From an uncultured Prevotellaceae bacterium (GTDB lineage: Bacteria > Bacteroidota > Bacteroidia > Bacteroidales > Bacteroidaceae), in the NCBI GenBank assembly GCA_947306845.1, contig CAMZHP010000097.1, positions 1 through 10,209 on the forward strand: 10,209 bases of DNA. Direction: 5' to 3'. A model generated the notes under the pieces. That model searched no databases. It had not been told where the DNA came from and saw only the letters and a list, made by a program, of their open reading frames with translations. The translations under genes were made by a program, and so were the position numbers. Shown here piece by piece: positions 7,573 to 10,209 of the stretch. The stretch's first letter is position 1, and every line of letters begins with the position of its first letter.

Positions 7573-7577
7573 TCCTT
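7573..7577 (-). promoter_or_regulatory. Shine-Dalgarno-like AAGGA overlapping the cbiK stop codon
   Basis: On the minus strand the cbiK TAA stop (7578-7576) continues as TAAGGA. The AAGGA is 6 bases before an in-frame TTG (7566-7564) and 15 bases before the ATG at 7557. Spacing favours the TTG, which would add three residues (M-N-V) to the signal peptide. The ATG gives the more usual signal-peptide start, and Bacteroidota rely little on Shine-Dalgarno pairing. I chose the ATG, with the TTG as a real alternative. The overlap suggests that translation of the receptor is linked to termination on cbiK. Confidence 0.45.
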
Positions 7578-8673
7578 ATTCCGGATTCTTTGAGTGATAA
7601 TAGTCGAGAGGCTCGCCGTTGATGGCATCCCTGGTATGGTTCATCCAGATCTGACGGATGGTGGGAAGTTCAAGCAGGCCCTTCTCTATCATTGTTGAGT
7701 TGTCGCAGGTATAACCCATGTGGTGGAAATACATCTTCCAACTGGTGTCCTCTACCTCGCCTTCCTCGTTCTCCTCAAAACCGTTGTCCCAGGCATCGTC
7801 ATCGCCGGCCATGTCGTTGTGGCCGTGGTCGCCGTCAATCGACATCAGCGGATGGCAATACACCTTGCCGCTCATGATGCCGTTGTCCTGCATGCGCTTC
7901 AGCACATGAGTCTTGAAGTTTTCCATCATGTCCACGGTACCTACGTAGTAGTTCTTGCTGTAAGCCTGGAGGGCTTCCTCAAGTTGGGTGTAGCGCACAT
8001 TGGCTTTGTAGGTATCGTAGGAGTCGGGGTTGCCGTGGCCCATGAAGGCAACCACACCTTCATGTGCCCGAACGTTGTAAAGGATATTGAGTTGTTTGGC
8101 CACCTCGTTGACATCGCTCTCAGCATCCTGCAGCAGGGGCACACCGAGTTTGATGGTCACATTCGACAGATATTTGTCATCAATGTCACCATTGGCATTG
8201 TTGGCGAAGTCCTTGATGTAGTTGATCACGCGGGTGTATTCCTCACCGGGGATGACTTGCAGCGACTGCACCACGATTTCAGAATATTTCACACCTTCTT
8301 GTGCGAAAGCGCTGAGCCAGAAGGGAGGGGCGTAGAAGTTGCGGGGCTTCACATTCTCACCGGCTGCTGCACGGTTGATGCAGATGGCTGACGAGAAGGA
8401 AAGAAATACGTCATAGCCAGGGAAGGCAGTTTTGTAGGCTTCCACAGTGGCATCGAAAGCATCGTATGCCTGCTGCCAGGTAGAACCGAAGGCTACAAGT
8501 AGAATCACCTTTGGGTTCTTTTTCTGAGATTTCACCGTTTGGTTGACGGCATTCTGGTAAATGGTGTAATTGTTGTCGGTGCTTTTGTCGTCATCGTCTT
8601 TACTACAGGAAGTGAAGTTCACTGCCATACAGATGGCTGCTAAGGCCATCATCAAAAACTTAATTTTCTTCAT
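7576..8673 (-). CDS. cbiK: CbiK-type sirohydrochlorin cobaltochelatase, predicted surface lipoprotein
   Basis: 365 residues. CbiK inserts Co2+ into sirohydrochlorin (Fe2+ and other tetrapyrroles are possible for relatives), the metal-insertion step of anaerobic cobalamin synthesis. CbiK motifs run throughout: LLVAFGSTW (58-66), FLSFSSAICINR (90-101), IVVQSLQVIPGEEY (133-146) with the metal-site glutamate E145, LGVPLL (176-181), VVAFMGHG with H213, and GDHGHNDMAGDDD with H283, the two histidines expected to bind metal. Unlike cytoplasmic CbiK of about 264 residues, it starts with a lipoprotein signal peptide (lipobox FTSC, Cys23) and then CSKDDDD, which fits the Bacteroidota surface-export rule of K plus acidic residues after the Cys. 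An acidic insert of about 16 residues (within 292-310) follows the H283 motif. It overlaps the upstream receptor gene by 14 bases and lies between two TonB receptors. A haem-handling or scavenging role, as proposed for periplasmic CbiK of Desulfovibrio, is an alternative to cobalt insertion. Confidence 0.9.
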   Translation of the reverse strand: MKKIKFLMMALAAICMAVNFTSCSKDDDDKSTDNNYTIYQNAVNQTVKSQKKNPKVILLVAFGSTWQQAYDAFDATVEAYKTAFPGYDVFLSFSSAICINRAAAGENVKPRNFYAPPFWLSAFAQEGVKYSEIVVQSLQVIPGEEYTRVINYIKDFANNANGDIDDKYLSNVTIKLGVPLLQDAESDVNEVAKQLNILYNVRAHEGVVAFMGHGNPDSYDTYKANVRYTQLEEALQAYSKNYYVGTVDMMENFKTHVLKRMQDNGIMSGKVYCHPLMSIDGDHGHNDMAGDDDAWDNGFEENEEGEVEDTSWKMYFHHMGYTCDNSTMIEKGLLELPTIRQIWMNHTRDAINGEPLDYYHSKNPE

Positions 8674-10209
8674 TGTCTCTCGTGTTTAAATTTGACTTAT
8701 AGTTGTTTTTCAATTTCTTTCCTTTGTTGAATCGGACGCTGAACGATACATAGAAGGTGCGGCCTGGAGTGGTGGTGCCTAAATGAAGACCATGTGGGGT
8801 ACGGTCTGCATAGTTGAAGATGTTGTCGATGCCAGCCTCTGCGCGGTAGGTCATGGTTTTTGAGTGACCAAAGTCGTGAGTGGTGGACAACCGCCATGTC
8901 TGATAGCCTTTTCCGTCGCCGTCTATCTGGTAGTAGCGCTTGGTGGAGAATCTGCCATAAACGCCCATTCCGAGACGGTAATCAGAAGTGAAGGCGTGGG
9001 TCCAGGTAGCGAACAGGTTGCCTTTGTGGTGTGCCATACCATCGATGGTCACTTTTGTCATCTTGTCGTGGGTAGTGTCATATTGGTGTGCTTCGGTGTC
9101 CAAATAACTGTATCCTGCTCCGAAAGAAAGGTCTTTCCAAGTGTAGCGCACGTTCACATCCACACCGTAGGTCTTGGCGTCTTCGATGTTCTGATATTGG
9201 CGGGTCTTTACCGGGTCATACAGTGCGATGTACTCATCAGGGGCTTGATAGTTGGGGATGGTCACCAAAGCTATCATGTCGCTGACCTTGTTAAAATAAG
9301 CGGAGACGGTCACGCTGAGTCCCTTCCAGGTATATTCGCCGTTTATACTGTAGTAATTGCTGGTCTGGGGCTTCAGTTCGGTATTGCCTAAATAGAGATA
9401 TGTGCCGCTCATCTGCCGAACATACCGGTAAAAGAGTTCCTTGGTGGTAGGGGTCTTGAATCCCTGGCTCCAGGTGGCGCGCAAACGCCATGGTTGCCCT
9501 ATTTTCCACATGGCAGAGATTTTTGGAGTCAGTCGGGTGCCGAATTGCTCGTTTTGGTTGAGACGCAGTCCTGCGGTGATGTTGATGTTGGGGATGAGGT
9601 TGAACTCGTCCTGTACATACAAGGCTCCCGTCCAGTCGCTTGCTTTTCCCCCTGCCACACGGTTGGGGGCCTTCAGCCAGTCGTATCGGAACTCCACACC
9701 TGCGCTCAGCCGGTTCTCATAAGGCAGTTCAAACACACCTTTCAGATGAGCCATCGTACGTTGTTGGTCACTTTGAAGCTCCTCCTGATCGGGTAGGTAG
9801 GGGAAATAGGGATAGTATATCGTGTCTTTGCTCTTTTCATAATCCTCCACCAGCGTTGTTGCAGTGAAGTAATAGTAGTAGGCGTGGCGGTTCCAGTCGA
9901 TGTCAAGCGTGATGTTGTCGGTTTTGTTCAGTTTCCATTTGCCGCCTGCAGAAAGTGAGGCGTTCCGGTATTTCATGTCGTAGGTCTTCACATCATAATG
10001 GGCATATTTGCCGCATGGACGGTAGATGCGCTTCCAATAGATACTGCCCTCCGCATAAAGTTCGAGATTCTTGACCGGCGTATAAGTAAGCCGCTCGGCC
10101 ACCTGGTAGTTGGTATGCCGGTTGGTGGTCTTGTTGCGCGAGTCGAGGATGGGCGTTTCATTTCCCATGGTATGTTCCACTGCCGTGTTCTGCCATCCGT
10201 CGGAATGCT
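8660..10209 (-). CDS. TonB-dependent outer-membrane receptor, C-terminal barrel portion (5' end beyond the window)
   Basis: 515 residues are visible and the frame is open to the right edge, so signal peptide, TonB box and plug are missing from view. What remains is beta-barrel: alternating aromatic/polar strands, RATWSQGFKTPTTKELFYRY, YYSINGEYTWKGLSVTVSAYF and, near the end, DNIFNYADRTP followed by the last strand TFYVSFSVRF. The same landmarks occur in order in the receptor at 5485-7557 (RATYSAGFRAPGLDELYYHY, ENIFDKADRR), so the two are related. After the last strand the protein continues for 22 polar, basic residues (NKGKK to DNEEN) where barrels normally stop; the gene's end thereby overlaps the start of cbiK by 14 bases, pointing to coupled translation. 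As the first visible gene of the operon it likely brings in, or exports to, the surface the tetrapyrrole or metal species handled by CbiK; the substrate is inferred from context only. Confidence 0.93.
   Translation of the reverse strand, partial: HSDGWQNTAVEHTMGNETPILDSRNKTTNRHTNYQVAERLTYTPVKNLELYAEGSIYWKRIYRPCGKYAHYDVKTYDMKYRNASLSAGGKWKLNKTDNITLDIDWNRHAYYYYFTATTLVEDYEKSKDTIYYPYFPYLPDQEELQSDQQRTMAHLKGVFELPYENRLSAGVEFRYDWLKAPNRVAGGKASDWTGALYVQDEFNLIPNINITAGLRLNQNEQFGTRLTPKISAMWKIGQPWRLRATWSQGFKTPTTKELFYRYVRQMSGTYLYLGNTELKPQTSNYYSINGEYTWKGLSVTVSAYFNKVSDMIALVTIPNYQAPDEYIALYDPVKTRQYQNIEDAKTYGVDVNVRYTWKDLSFGAGYSYLDTEAHQYDTTHDKMTKVTIDGMAHHKGNLFATWTHAFTSDYRLGMGVYGRFSTKRYYQIDGDGKGYQTWRLSTTHDFGHSKTMTYRAEAGIDNIFNYADRTPHGLHLGTTTPGRTFYVSFSVRFNKGKKLKNNYKSNLNTRDNEEN

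Noticed and set aside
7558..7575. Cobalamin riboswitch within the operon
   Set aside because: The gaps between operon genes are 18 bases or less. Any riboswitch would be upstream of the first receptor, outside the window.
7720..8391. Long plus-strand open frame of 223 codons opposite the chelatase gene
   Set aside because: It lies wholly antisense to the well-supported CbiK gene and its product shows no recognisable motif; it is best explained by codon bias of the real gene.
10178..10180. GTG start codon for the right-hand receptor
   Set aside because: The frame stays open to the window edge and the visible protein is all barrel, so the true start, signal peptide and plug are further right.

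Overview
The window looks like chromosomal DNA from a Bacteroidota bacterium, most likely Bacteroidales and perhaps a Prevotella relative. Four things support this. There are two TonB-dependent outer-membrane receptors and a lipoprotein with the CS-K-DDDD start typical of this phylum. The secreted protein ends in a YNMQG...NGKK tail of the type seen on Prevotella/Bacteroides secreted proteins. Finally, the promoter in front of that gene fits the Bacteroidales -7 consensus TAnnTTTG. Genus is an inference only. I see no tRNA, rRNA, CRISPR array, insertion sequence or phage gene.

Left part (1-2693). The last codons of a plus-strand gene run into a strong intrinsic terminator (7-50). A convergent minus-strand gene (81-2345) encodes a 754-residue secreted protein built from a duplicated two-domain unit and a C-terminal sorting-like tail. 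It has a recognisable promoter at 2380-2411. A 348-base divergent intergenic region separates it from the next gene.

Middle (2694-4433). A plus-strand DUF2207-family membrane protein has a signal peptide, two adjacent membrane helices and a glycine-rich tail. It converges on the operon to its right with only 15 bases between the stop codons.

Right part (4449-10209). Four minus-strand genes lie head to tail with a 14-base overlap, an 18-base gap and a 1-base gap, so they are very probably one operon. Reading in the direction of transcription they are: the C-terminal part of a TonB-dependent receptor (its start is beyond the window), a CbiK-type tetrapyrrole cobaltochelatase made as a lipoprotein, a second complete TonB-dependent receptor related to the first, and CobD (L-threonine-O-3-phosphate decarboxylase). 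CobD and CbiK are both cobalamin-pathway enzymes, and TonB receptors import cobalamin, corrinoids, haem and metal complexes. The operon therefore reads as a corrinoid/tetrapyrrole or cobalt acquisition unit joined to one lower-ligand-arm enzyme.

The unusual point is that the chelatase, cytoplasmic in the classical pathway, is predicted to be a lipoprotein with a surface-export signal and sits between two outer-membrane receptors. A terminator-like hairpin lies inside the signal-peptide codons of the second receptor and could set the level of the last two genes. The operon promoter and any cobalamin riboswitch would be beyond the right edge and cannot be judged here.
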